This document shows positions 32,438 through 43,988 of a stretch of DNA of 64,000 nucleotides, piece after piece. The translations under genes and the position numbers were made by a program. The stretch is from the NCBI GenBank assembly GCA_014218235.1, contig CM024766.1:51425359-51489358 (forward strand). Direction: 5' to 3'. The notes beneath the pieces are model-generated. The model ran no database searches. It had not been told where the DNA came from and saw nothing but the letters and a program-made list of their open reading frames with translations. The DNA is from Colocasia esculenta. Lineage: Eukaryota > Streptophyta > Magnoliopsida > Alismatales > Araceae. Numbering within the stretch: the stretch's first letter is position 1; each line of letters begins with the position of its first letter.

Positions 32438-35383
32438 TGTAGCAACCTGGATTTTTGAAAAATAAAATTTAATAATTTAAAATATATATATAAGTAATTA
32501 GAAAATCAAATAAAAGGGAATTAAATAAAACCCAATAAAAGAAAAGAATTAATGGGCTTTGTTAAATGGACCCATTAGAAATTAGTGGGCTAAAACAGAT
32601 ATTTTAAAAAGGGGAATAATAGAAATTATCCAAAATTCATAACTAAAATATTACTTAAATAAAAAGAGGGTATTTAATGCATTAAAATAAGTGATTTGAG
32701 TTGGATTTGGAATCCTAAACCTACCCCAATTGCTTGGCCACGAAATCCTCTCTCTCTCAACCCAATTAGGAGATCTCTTGCTTAAAAAGGGGAGAGGAAA
32801 ATAGGAAACTCGAAATTTAATGGGAATTAGACTTAAACTAGGAAAGGGAATGGGGATAAGTTTAAATACTTCTCTAAAACCCTCATGGCCGGCCCTAGCT
32901 CGTGCCAAGAGGTTGCTGGACCAGGAGGAGAGGCCAAGAGGAGGAGAAATCGTGGGGAGAAAGGATCTTCCAAGTTTCTTCCTGAGTTCTTCACCTTCAA
33001 ACCCTAGAAGAGGGAAAATGTGAAAGGTAGGCATTCTCACGAGCATAAACTATAAAAATTTAATTGTGCGTTTTTTCCATCATCATGAGCAAAGCCCTTA
33101 AATTTTGTATTTTTCCTTCAACCCAATCTTTGTTCTTAAATTTCGAAGTTCTACAACTTACATGACCCCGAGCCCCCTTCCTAACTCTTGATCTCCATGT
33201 ATACTAAATCACATGCCACGAAAATTTTACTGCAGATACTACTGATAGTTATGCTTCTTTTGCCCTTGAAAGCCCTAATTTTCATTAACCCTACTTCGAG
33301 AATTAAATCTTTCATATCTCTTGTACCCAGATTCATGTTCTTCATGTTTAACTTGGATGGACGATGTCGAAACCCTAATTGTCCTCAAATTCCTAATTAT
33401 TGGGAATACTATTGCATATCTAGATTCGTTTGTAATTATTTTCGTGATTTTTCATCGCTTGTGCCATTAGTTCTTAATTTTTGAACGACCCTGTATCAAA
33501 ACATGGTAAGTTTAGACCAAGAACCAAGAACATGTCAGATCTCTGTTGGACTCGAGCCAAGGACCTGAGAACGCGACGGCCCGATAGGCCGCGTTCTCAA
33601 GCAGATCGCGACATGAACCCCCGTCGTGATCTGATCGCGACAGGACCACTGTCGCGACCTGATCGCCTGGTCTGACAGCCCTGTCGCTTTCTTCATATGA
33701 ACCCGTCGCGATCGGACGACCTGTTCTGGAACACCCGTCGCGATCTGTACAAGGCACTGTTGTGTTCTGCTCTAAGCCCATCGCGACCCCTACTGGGCTG
33801 TGTCGCGATCTCAGATTTGGCCTAAAAACCTGATTTTGTGCAAGCCTTGACGCTCCACAGTAATCCTCATATCATGTTAACTGACTTAATTACAAAAAAA
33901 CAAAGTTGTAAGTATTTGTTATATTTTAACTAATAAAAGTCAATCACTTGACCTATCATATCTATGATTTCATGACACTTACACACACTTTTATTTGGTA
34001 ATTTATGTAATTAAATTGCCTCATGCTTAATTATACTTGTGTACGTTTTCTCGCGATGTTTTGGAACATCGATACCGGCGCTCCACTGTTCTAGAATTTC
34101 TCTAGAACGTCGAGCACTTGTTTCTATAATTACCCTATTTCTTGACTTAGACGAACTCTGCGTCGGATATTCCTTCTACCGGACTAGTGAGTCTTTGTTC
34201 AAGGCCTTCGTAAGTCTCCTCTATCCATAGATTCCCACATGGTCGACGAGCCGGTTGTACCCCAACATCTAAGTTACCCTTTAGGGATCAATACGATCCA
34301 AACGGCCATTAGAAGTTCACTCTCATCTTGAATCACGCCGAACCTTTGGACCTGCACTTAACATGGCCAGTGGAAGGGTTGTGAGTTCCACCTAACTGCC
34401 AACACCAAGTGCGCGTGTTGTGCAACTTTTACTATCGCTTGATTACTCGACGTGTTACGTGCAATGTCCACTAGCTCTCATCTATACTCTATTCGCTCAT
34501 CTATTCACGTTCTCTCTACTATCTCGTCTATTCATCAAGTGCTCTCATCTATTTCTTGGTACTCTTTATTGGCCATTGACAGATTGTCTAAAGATAAACA
34601 ATATAACCAATGTCTGGCAATATATAAAGGGCCCGATCTGGTCCTGGGATGTGCGCCCGAAAGTGCTAGTGCCCATGGGAGTTAAATGATCAGAGTGTTT
34701 GGCATTACAATCGAGTGCTATCTATCTCGACTATCTAAATGACAATCAAAAGTGCTATATTCTCTCGTTGTCCATTGACAATAAAGTGCTATGCTATACT
34801 CGTTGTGCTATTGCTATATTTTATGCTATTGTGCTATGGCCATCTTGCTATTTTTGTGTTATTCCCAACACTTGTGCTATTTTTGGAAAGTCTATATTTG
34901 GAAAGTCTTGCTATTTCGATCATGCGCTATCCTGCTATCTTTTACCATATTTGACTCTCTTGCTCTATCATTAGTTACTCCGCCATTAATGTATTAATTA
35001 TTTAAAGCCTGCTAGACTATTGAGATTTAAGTCCTACTGGGCGTTATCGCTCACCCTGCCTTATTTGTCGTTGTGTTCTCAGGTGAGACCGAGGATGAAC
35101 TATACACTCAAGAGGACAGGAACGACCAGGAGTGACGTCACGAGTACCCTAGCATCCTAGAAATATGTTATAGTCTTAGATAGTCTTTTACTTTATTTCA
35201 ATGTAATTGGGCCCTATAGATTGGCTCTGATATTAGTGGTTGTAAGCAGACATTTGAAAGTTATTAATGAGAAAGATTTTCTTTAGTATTAATCATTGTG
35301 CAATGGTTTGATGTCTAGTACTTGCTCTGTACCATTTACTTGCAACTACCTCACGTTCCGATATTCCGTGTCAGGGCGTGACA
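32438..35383 (+). repeat. Element B, 3' LTR
   Basis: Partner of 5808-8775. TTTAAATA at 32861-32868, donor-like GT at 33027, TCGCGA cluster at 33565-33820 with an extra 28-bp unit (about 33630-33657), and acceptor-like CAG ending at 35082. Several TCGCGA sites intact here are TCGTGA or TCACGA in the 5' copy, as expected if methylated CpGs decay. Confidence 0.92.
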
Positions 35384-37422
35384 GACGGCACCAAGGAACG
35401 GGTTACAGAAATTGGCAGTCTGGTGTCTACACAAGGCACCCCGAGAGAACACGCAATGCTGAAACCGCTAGCACGGCCCACGAGGCCAAACTAACCAAGC
35501 CCACAGAAACTAGACATGGCTAGGCTACAACCACCGTGCAGGCTAGGGTGACAAAACTCACTTGGAAACAATGTGAGAAACTCTGTCACAGCAAGAGGAA
35601 ATAAGCCAAAGCCATAGGCAGCTAAGAGGAGGACACACTGTCCACACCTCCAACTCTCTAGCCACTGACTCCTGCCTACAACCTCCCTAGGTAGAGTGAG
35701 GCTAGTGAGCCATAGCAAAGAACAACTACAAACCACCGCAGCCCGACCGAGCTGCGGCCCCACGCCTATGCTCCCTACGCGGCTCCGAAACCAACGCAGA
35801 GCGAGGCAGTGAGAAGGAATAACTGGTCCGCACCGGAAGAACACCTCAACCACCTCAGAGACACAGACCAGCTAAGGGAGCTCCACAATCGACTCTACGC
35901 CGCTGCCCACCACCATTTTCCCCTCAGCTATGGAGTCCGCCACACTAGGCTGCCAACTCGAGCACGCTCGTAGCCCGAAGAACTCCCTCAACAGGCTCCC
36001 GAGGATGGGGGTCCCAGGAAACAGAGACAACCTCTGAACGGGACAAGCCCTCAAGTGCAAAGCACCGGGCGAAAGAGAACAAGCGGGGCAACCACCATAG
36101 AAACCGGCACATCTGACTTGTAACCAAGACAAGCCCAGCAGGCACAAGCACGCACGGCTCCCCTCCCGGAACACCCAGGAGGGCCGTCGGCCAACGTCGG
36201 CACACACTGCACGGCCAGAAAACCCGAAACACCACGGGATAGTACAGAAACCATTACGATTCTAATAATCGATTGACAGTCAGTCAATCGATTATTAGAC
36301 AGACGCGAGCCTCCTAGCACCGCCGCTAGGACACGGCCACGAAGGTGTCACCTTCGGTCACTGAACACAGCGAGCCAACTTGCCGCGTTCCCTACCAGAA
36401 GGTCCTAAGGGCACACCTGCCCTGGGGCACACGCCGACACGCCAACCGAGGCCACGGAAATACCCGAGGCAAACAGGTGCTGTCGCGCCCTCCTAGCCCG
36501 TCGCGATACCCTCGCGACAGGAAGGGCAACCGCGACAAGCACACTGTCACGACGGGGCAACGCATCGCAACAACACTCTTGTCGCGACAGGAAACCAGGT
36601 CGTGACACGACCCTTATCGCGACGGCCACTTGCGCCGCGATAAAGTCGCGCCTGACTGAGGCGACGCCTCCTCTGATTTCGCGACATGCACAGCGGTCAC
36701 GACATCAGACAGGAGGCAGACCGCCGAGACTCTACATACCGGGGTCGCCACACACACTATAACTACACATCCACAGGGAGGGGAGCATGGGGAAAGCTGT
36801 AAAGCACACAAGGGCTCCCAATCCATCTGGATTGGTAAGGCATAAGAAATCCCTACTGGAAAAAGGAGAACCAAACCCCACAGGGCCTTCTCGACGATAA
36901 GAACACCTCCTCCTCACTCCACGACGCCGCTCCAAGCTCCGCACGAGCCGCCACCAGCGCCACCATGCTCCACTCCCGGAGGAAGAGAGGGGGAAAAGCA
37001 TCCCCTCCTCAGAGAGGAGGGGGAAAGGAGAAAGAGCCAAAAGAGGGGGAAAAGGGGCGCCGGCCAAGGCTTTAAGCCTTCGGCCCCCAAGACGTGATGG
37101 GGCGGGGCGTCGCGTCAACAACCTTAACGCGACGACCACCCACACTGCGACCAGAACGCGTCCCTCCGGGACGCCACGACAACCTGACAGGTCGCTCTGA
37201 CCCACTTGCCACCCTGACAAGCGTCAGACGACCAAAAAGTAGAACCCTGTCACGACCCGTTGATCGGGCGCGACAGGAACATGACACACCAGGTGGTCGC
37301 AACCCGGATGACTGTCGCGACAGGCAGTTCTGTCATGACACTAACATGTCGTCAAGGCTGGACGCATTAGTGTCCAGTCATCCCACACACAAATGGAAAG
37401 CCGGAAAGCCCGAGATGTTACA
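35384..37422 (-). repeat. Element G, right arm (5' part of the LTR)
   Basis: On the minus strand it starts TGTAACATCTCGGG at 37422. TCGCGA/GTCGCGAC clusters are at 37105-37330 and 36478-36700, with a C/T-rich leader between about 37060 and 36870. A donor-like CCA|GTAGGG is at 36857/36856, and a perfect 17-bp inverted repeat at 36261-36299. It is related to H over parts of its length, including the CGCCGGCC region and the GGGGAGCATGGG stretch. Confidence 0.85.
36261..36299. repeat. Perfect 17-bp inverted repeat with 5-base spacer
   Basis: Arms 36261-36277 and 36283-36299 are exact reverse complements and each contains AATCGATT. The spacer is AGTCA. Nothing comparable is seen at the matching place in H. 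Confidence 0.9.
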
Positions 37423-37427
37423 ACATG

Positions 37428-38734
37428 GGTCCTGGTACTCGATTCATCCAGGGTCAACCAAGATGTACCACAGACTAAGGCGACAATTTTGGTGGCTTGG
37501 GATGAAGAGAGACATAGCGGCCTTTGTTGCAAGGTGTTTAGTTTGTCAGCAGGTTAAGGCCGAGCACCAGCGCCCTAGAGGGCTTGTCCAGCTGCTAGAG
37601 ATTCCCATGTGGAAGTGGGACCATGTGACGACAAATGTTGTGTGTGGACTACTGAGGACATCAGGTGGTTATGATAGTATTTAGGTGCTTGTGGATAGAT
37701 TGACGAAGATTGCTAGATTCTTGCCCATTAGAGCTGGTTGGGGTGTGAGCAGGTTGGCCAGACTATACGTGGAGCAGATTGTTCCTTTGCACGGGGTACC
37801 AATCTCTATTGTGTTGGATAGAGATCCCCGCTTCACTTCTGGGTTCTGGTGCAGTTTTCAGAGAGCCCTGGGGACAGAGCTGGCGTTTAGCTCTGCCTAC
37901 CACCCTCAGTCAGATGGACAGTCAGAGCAGACTATTCTGACCTTGGAGGACATGCTGCAAGATTATTGTTTGGAGTGGCAGGGATATTGGGCAACTCACT
38001 TGCCATTGGTCGAGTTTGCTTATAATAATAGCTATCATTCCAGCATCGGCATGGCACCCTATGAGGCTCTGTATGGGTGATCATGTCATACTCCTTTTGA
38101 CTGGTTTGAGGTGGGTGAGCGTGTTGTCACTTGGCCAGAGTTGGTTCAGCAGTTAGTGGAGGTGGTATAGCTTGTCAAGCAGAGGATTCAGACAGCGTAG
38201 AGCTGGAAGAAGAGTTATGCAGATCAGCGCAGGCGACCGCTTGAGTTTCAGGTAGAGGGCCAGGTGTTTGCCAGAGTGTCCCCTATGAAGGGGGTGATGA
38301 GGTTTGGTAGGCATGGAAAGTTAAGTCCCCACTATATCAGACCGTTCACCATCACTGAGCGTGTTGGAGGATTGGCGTACCGATTATAGTTGCCTCCAGA
38401 GTTGGCAGCAATCCATGATGTGTTCCATGTCTCGATGTTATGACAATATCTTCCAGATGAGTCGTACGTTCTCCCGAGCATAGAGTTGACTGACGTGACA
38501 CCAGTGTTGACAGTGCCAGAGTTTCCATTGTACATTGAGGATCGCCGAGTTTAGAGGTTGAGGAACAAAGCAATTCCACTAGTTCGTGTGGCTTGGCAGC
38601 AACACTGAGGCTGTGAGTCAACTTGGGAGTGGGAGGACGAGATGCGTGAGCAGTTTCCGTACCTCTTCAGTGAGTTCTCTTCCCCTTGTTCTTGCTTGAA
38701 TTTTGGGGGCAAAATTCTTTTAAGGGGGGGAGGT
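37428..38734 (+). pseudogene. Element A pol, second part: integrase, chromodomain-like tail, polypurine tract
   Basis: It resumes at the point broken at 4903, with SIHPGSTKMYHRLRRQFWW and the CLVCQQVKAEH zinc-binding end. The integrase core follows, where SDRDPRF is changed to LDRDPRF and W-V-L-V has a stop (TAG, 37681-37683). A TGA interrupts the frame at about 38079, and TAG codons and frameshifts occur later. The tail with EDRRV*RLRNKAIPLVRVAWQ ends near 38700. The polypurine tract (38718-38734) abuts the 3' LTR. Confidence 0.9.
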
Positions 38735-38755
38735 TGTAAGGCCTTGGGCCTTATT
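38735..38755 (+). repeat. Element A, first 21 bases of the 3' LTR
   Basis: TGTAAGGCCTTGGGCC, then TTATT, which is the duplication made by F. The LTR continues with GGACCCTTAATG at 47756-47767 between F and H, and then at 52117. Element D's LTR start (TGTAAGGTCTCGGGTC) confirms the order. Confidence 0.88.
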
Positions 38756-40811
38756 TGTGACGGTTCTCTCCAATCAGACCCGCTAACCTGTTAGCAAGCC
38801 TGATTCGAGTCCGCCTCCCGCGAACGGGCCGAAGCCTCGCAAGGGATATCAAACCATGAGTCCGTAGAAATATAGAGGAATCAACTCAAACATTCATAAG
38901 ATCTGTCAATCCCACAAATATTTACATGAAATATACATAGCCATAGTACAACTGTAGCCAAACTACAACAGAACCTGGGGCATACCCCGAGGTGCACAAC
39001 AGTAAAGTAGAATTACACTGCTGGTGGTGCAGACCCCCCACTGGACGACGGACGCGAAATCTCCGGGTCTCCCTCACCTGGTAGGAGGTAGGGGTGAGCC
39101 TCACGTGTCACTGGCTCAGTAGGGAAACTCCCTAGAAACCGAGCAAACCAACACAAGTAGCAAAGCAGGAAGTGCTACACTAACAATTTATAATAATAAC
39201 AAGCAGGATATAAAACTGTAAGTACAACTTACCATTTTCCGCTTAATAGGAATCAACATAATTAAATAAACGGCAACACCAAACAAGTGTACGAGCTACT
39301 ATAGAGAAAACGTCACACTCGAGCCACGTTAACTGGTTCGCGACACCAGTTACTGACCCGGAAAAACCACACAGGACCACCTCTCAATCTCGCAGCCACG
39401 GACGAAAGGTCCAGCTGCCGCTCCACTAAACAAGTACAAGAACTGTGGAGTCCAACTAAACCACCACAACCTGCAGGTCACACACCACGCAGGTCCATGC
39501 CTAACACCCTTAGGGACTCCGGCCTGAGCTCCCTAAAGTGAGGCACTGGAAAACAGGACTAGCTGGGGTTCAGTACGTCTACTGGTGTCCGTCTCCCCCA
39601 ACTACGAGCGCGCTACAAGCGACAACACAACCAACTCTCTAGTCGCTCTCCCACTGCCGTCTTTCCCTCAGCCGGACGTACTACTCAACACAAGAGTGAG
39701 GGTGTCCAGGAAGACGACAAGACCTCGTCGGTACCCAGTACCGGGACAAGCCCCGAGCACTCACGTGCCTGGCTCACACAAAACCTGGGGCTCCCAACTG
39801 AGGAGGTATCCACGAAAGGCGTCAAACTACACACTACGTACACAGAAACCACGTGCGCAACGCTCAAGCCATGTGAAACCTTCTCGTAAACCGTGTGAAC
39901 AACAAGTAAACCACACACCACACGCTTCCTGAGCATAGAGAGTGCCAATGCACCTCTTTCTATCACCATATAACATAAACTGTGCTGAACAGATAATCCT
40001 ACACAAACATTTATGCTCGAAAGACAACATTCAGCTGTTGTCGCGGCGGCACGATAGACCGCCTTCAGAACGCGACAGCTCGCGGTGTCGCGACCTGATC
40101 GCGGCTCTCAGAGCGACCGCGATAGCAGGTGCGAACCCTGTTCCGGAATCCCTCATCCCAAACTCATTAAAACCTATAGTTTCAGTCCATTTTCATGCTT
40201 TAATGTGATCCTAAACATCCCATCTATTGTTTAGAAAGCATTAATTGCATTATCCACATCATACGAACAATTCATGGATCGAACGATAGGAAATCTCCCT
40301 ACCTTCGCTAAGAATACGAAGAACGAAGCCCGTACGAGGTTCCTTCCGCTCCACGCAACGTCCTCGCGGTGGAAACTCGTCGAACCGAGCTCTAACAAGC
40401 CAAATCACCCAAAATCCCACAGCAAAACCCTCTGGCCGAACAGAGCTTTCATCTGCTCTGTTCTGCTAGGGTTACTTAAAAATACAACGCAAGTAAGATC
40501 GCGACACTCTACATGACCGCGATCTAAACGCGACGCTCAAGACTGTCGCCTTAATCCGCTGACGACACCCGATCACTTAGAATGGCGGTTTTATAAACGC
40601 GACGCTACAGACTGTCGCGATCATATCGCGACACGCCGCACTGTCGCGATCCATCGCGACCCTCAAAACGACCGCGATAGCAACCGAGAAACAGAGAATG
40701 CTTTGGGCAAAACCTCAAAACCTGCGGAAATCACCTGGTACACACATGTCATCGGCCATACACTGGCCTCCACATCCACACAAGAACGATCCGAACGGTC
40801 AGAACGTTACA
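38756..40811 (-). repeat. Element F, 3' LTR
   Basis: On the minus strand from 40811: TCGCGA clusters at 40690-40490 and 40120-40030, a TTTTTAAG box near 40480, GAAG|GTAGGG at 40303/40302, hairpin TGAGCC/GGCTCA (39095-39100 with 39113-39118, loop containing CACGTG), CTCACC, then CTACCAG|GTGAG at 39078/39077. Confidence 0.95.
39078..40302 (-). other. Predicted leader intron in F's LTR
   Basis: The donor-like site is CGAAG|GTAGGGA and the acceptor-like site CTCCTACCAG|GTGAG, 1,225 bp apart on the minus strand. The 5' LTR has the same pair at 47241 down to 46010, and solo LTR I at 49743 down to 48517. Confidence 0.45.
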
Positions 40812-40917
40812 TTACTATCACCTAAAAAGAAATTTCGTCCTCGAAATTAAAATCAAAAGCCAACTATCAAAATTTCAATTTAACTAACATGATACCATCA
40901 CCTTAAAAGAATAAAAC

Positions 40918-42624
40918 TTACTCAAACAAATATGGATATGCCTTTCTCATTTCTTCTGCTAATTCCCAAGTATCTTCACCACCTTGTCTATTCTCCCATT
41001 TGACCTTTACTAACTCAATTTCCTTATTCCTGAGTTTTTGAGTTCTGTGGCCTGAAATTTGCACTGGATACTCCGGCATTGTCATATCCGGCTTCAAATC
41101 ATCTCTTTGATAGCTGACAACTTGGGATGGGTCCTTGATATATTTCCTTAACATTGAGACATGAAAAACATCATGCGCATCTGTGAAATCTGCTGGCAAA
41201 TCTAATCTATAGGCTGTTTCACCCAATCTTTCCTTGATTTGAAACGGTCCAACATATCTCGGGCTCAATTTACCTTTCTTACTGAATCTTAATACACCTT
41301 TAGTAGGAGATACCTTTAAAAATACATAATCACCTACTTCAAACTGTAATGGTCTGCGTCTAACATCTGCATAACTCTTCTGGCGACTCTGAGCTGTTTT
41401 CAATTTCTCTTGGATGAATCTCACTGTTTCTGCACATTGACGAACTAATTCTGGGCCCAAAACTTGCCTTTCACCTACTTCATGCCAATTTAACGGTGAT
41501 CTGCACGGTCTACCATACAATGCTTCATAAGGTGTCATTTCAATACTTGAATGATAACTGTTATTATATGCAAACTCAACCAGACCCAAATGACGCTCCC
41601 AAATGCCTCCCCACACAAGACAACAAGCTCTCAACATATCTTCAATAGTATGAATTGTTCTCTCCATCTGCCCATCTGTTTGTGGATGATAAGCTGAACT
41701 ATACCTTAGCTCTGTGCCGACAACTCTTTGTAAACTCCTCCAAAAACCTGTAGTAAATCGAGGATCTCGATCTGAAACTATAGTAACTGGTATTCCATGC
41801 AAAGGTATAATCCTTTCTAAATACAACTTAGCTAATCTATCAACTGACCAAGTCATACTAACTGGTAGTAATCTACAAACCTTGGTCAATCTATCCACAA
41901 AAACCCATATTGCATTATGACCTGATGAACTGGGCAAACCCACTATGAAATCCATTGCTATATCATCCCACTTCCACTGCGGAATGGGTAATGGTTGTAA
42001 CAATCCTCCTGGTTTCTGATGCTCTGCTTTTATTTGCTGACATACTGCACATCTGGTTATAAATTCTGCAATTTCTCTTTTCATATGCGGCCACCAAAAA
42101 TGCTTTTTCATATCTTGATACATTTTAGTGCTACCTGGATGGATAGTGTACCTTGATCTGTGAGTTTCCTCCAAAACTTTCTGTCTAATTTCTACATCTT
42201 CTGGGACATACAATCTTCCTTTCAATCTAGCCACATTATCACGCCCCAAATTCACTTCATCCATTCTAAGAATGTCTGCTAAATTAGCATCAGCTCTTTG
42301 TGCCTCTACTATCTGCCAGTAAAGAGAAGACTTTACTGCATTAGTTGCTAATATTGCTCTGCGCTGACTGCTTGGTACATATAAAGAATTCTCTGCCACA
42401 TTCTCATAAAGTTTCCATTCTCTGATCATAAGTTGATTCATAACCACTTTTCTGCTCAATGCATCTGCCACCACATTTGCTCTACCTGGATGATATGCCA
42501 AATTGAAATCATAATCCTTTAAATATTCCATCCATCTGCGATGCCTTAGATTCAAATCTTTCTGAGAGAAAATATATTTCAAACTCTTATGATCAGTGAA
42601 AATTTCAAATCTTTCACCATACAA
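40918..42624 (-). CDS. Element F pol, C-terminal part: RNase H end, integrase, chromodomain-like tail
   Basis: This is an open frame of 568 codons with no internal break. It starts inside RNase H (YGERFEIFTDHKSLKYIF), then the VVADALSRK linker and the integrase zinc domain (H...H...CAVCQQIKAEHQ). The integrase core has D in MDFIVG, D in SDRDPRFTTGFW and E in IEDMLRACC, all present. The GPF/Y region (SPRYVGPFQIKE) and a chromodomain-like tail (LVKVKWENRQGGEDTWE ... YPYLFE) end at 40918. The ATG at the start is not a real initiator. The frame is the 3' part of gag-pol, separated from the upstream part by a frameshift near 42620. Confidence 0.92.
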   Translation of the reverse strand: MYGERFEIFTDHKSLKYIFSQKDLNLRHRRWMEYLKDYDFNLAYHPGRANVVADALSRKVVMNQLMIREWKLYENVAENSLYVPSSQRRAILATNAVKSSLYWQIVEAQRADANLADILRMDEVNLGRDNVARLKGRLYVPEDVEIRQKVLEETHRSRYTIHPGSTKMYQDMKKHFWWPHMKREIAEFITRCAVCQQIKAEHQKPGGLLQPLPIPQWKWDDIAMDFIVGLPSSSGHNAIWVFVDRLTKVCRLLPVSMTWSVDRLAKLYLERIIPLHGIPVTIVSDRDPRFTTGFWRSLQRVVGTELRYSSAYHPQTDGQMERTIHTIEDMLRACCLVWGGIWERHLGLVEFAYNNSYHSSIEMTPYEALYGRPCRSPLNWHEVGERQVLGPELVRQCAETVRFIQEKLKTAQSRQKSYADVRRRPLQFEVGDYVFLKVSPTKGVLRFSKKGKLSPRYVGPFQIKERLGETAYRLDLPADFTDAHDVFHVSMLRKYIKDPSQVVSYQRDDLKPDMTMPEYPVQISGHRTQKLRNKEIELVKVKWENRQGGEDTWELAEEMRKAYPYLFE

Positions 42625-43988
42625 ATAATGCCGCCAATTTTCAATGCAAAGACAACCGCTGCTAGCTCTAGATCATGAGTTGGGTAATTCTCCTCATGCT
42701 TCTTCAATTGCCTGGAGGCATAAGAAATCACTTTACTATGCTGCATCAATACTGCACCCAAACCTCTCTTGGATGCATCTGCATATAGAACAAATCCACC
42801 ATTTCCGATGGAATTTCTAAAACTGGTGCTGATGTTAACCTCTTCTTCAACTCTGCAAAATTGCGCCTACATTCCGAAGACCATACAAAAGGAACACCTT
42901 TCCTTGTTAACTTCGTCATTGGTGCCTATCTTGGAAAAGTTTTGGATAAATCTTCTGTAATAACCTGTCAAGCCCAGAAAACTCCTAATCTCAAACACTG
43001 TCCTCGGCTCTTCCCATTTCATTACTGCCTCAACTTTAGCTGGATCTACTGCAATACCTTCACCTGATATCACATGACCCAAAAACTGAATCTCCTTCAA
43101 CCAGAATTCACACTTATTAAACTTAGCAAATAACTGATGATCTCTCAATATCTGCAAAGTAATCCGCAAATGATCTGCATGCTCTTTTTCTGATGCTGAA
43201 TATACTAATATATCATCAATAAAAACCACTATGAAATATTCTATTCATTAAATTCATAAATGCTGCAAGTGCATTTGTCAATCCGAAAGGCATCACAACA
43301 AATCATAATACCCATACCTGGTCCGAAAAGCTGATTTCTCAATATCCTCTTCTCTGATCCGCAATTGATGATATCCTGATCTCAAATCTATCTTGGAAAA
43401 CACTTTAGCTGATTACAGTTGATCAAACAAATCATCAATCCTAGGAAGTGAATACTTATTCTTAATTGTAACTTTATTCAGCTGCCTGTAGTCTATACAC
43501 ATTCTTAGACTACCATCTTTCTTTCTAACAAATAACACTGGCGCTCCCCAAGGTGATTGACTAGGCCTGATAAAACCTTTTTCCAACAATTCCTGCAATT
43601 GCTTCTTCAATTCCTTCAATTCTGTTGGAGCCATTCTATATGGTGCCTTAGAAATAGGTAAACTGCCTGGTTGCAATTCCACTGTAAAATCCACTTCTCT
43701 ATGCGGAGCTAAACCTGGCAACTCATCTGGGAACACATCTGCAAATTCTCTAACTACTGGCACTGAATCTACAGACTTATCAGATTCAACTAAACTAACA
43801 GAAGTAAGATACGCTACACATCCCGCATTAATTAACTTTCTAGCTCTAAGTGCAGAAATAATAAACTTGGGAGTGTAAAAAGGCATACCTTGAAATTCAA
43901 ATGCCTCACCACCGGGTCGGCAAAACCTGACCCTCTTCTTTCTACAATCAACCAATGCCCCGTAGGCTTCTAACCAATCCATTCCCAA
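42579..43988 (-). pseudogene. Element F pol, middle part: RT and RNase H (broken)
   Basis: The frame 43413-43988 holds the protease-RT linker (MDWLEAYGALVDC) and the RT start (YRMAPTELKELK, FVRKKDGSLRMCIDYRQLNK). It ends at a TAA replacing CAA (DQL*). After frameshifts, 42867-43229 carries the RT active site V-F-I-D-D-I-L-V-Y-S, the KCEFWLKEIQFLGHV block and the connection to RNase H. RNase H proper (GAVLMQHSKVISYASRQLKKHEENYP) follows in 42579-42761. Breaks are near 43400, 43300, 42880 and 42620. The RT catalytic aspartates are intact. Confidence 0.9.

Larger units (their letters stand above)
5808..35383 (+). mobile_element. Element B: Ty3/gypsy chromovirus with about 2.95-kb LTRs, interrupted by C and E
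   Basis: LTRs are at 5808-8775 and 32438-35383 (TGTAGCAACC ... GTGACA), with duplication GACGG at 5803-5807 and 35384-35388. The internal part has a primer site, gag with two zinc knuckles, protease, RT, RNase H, integrase, a chromodomain-like tail and a polypurine tract. The gag and protease regions are split by copia C and solo LTR E. Stop codons, frameshifts and an altered RT active site make it inactive. The two LTRs differ by many substitutions and several indels, so it is older than F and D. Confidence 0.93.
4904..37422 (-). mobile_element. Element G: minus-strand solo LTR (interrupted by B)
   Basis: It starts TGTAAC at 4904 and ends GTTACA at 37422. The target duplication ACATG is at 4899-4903 and 37423-37427. 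Removing B (5808-35383) and B's target duplication leaves about 2.9 kb without coding sequence, which is one LTR left by recombination between the two LTRs of a former element. Minus orientation is shown by the hairpin/CTCAC/pyrimidine/CAG module, which reads on the minus strand at 5307 down to 5269, and by the start TGTAACATCTCGGG, similar to D's LTR start. It disrupts A's integrase. Confidence 0.9.

Noticed and set aside
37094..37684. 196-codon open frame crossing from G into A's integrase
   Set aside because: It spans the G/A junction at 37422 and is a chance fusion of LTR sequence to integrase remnants.
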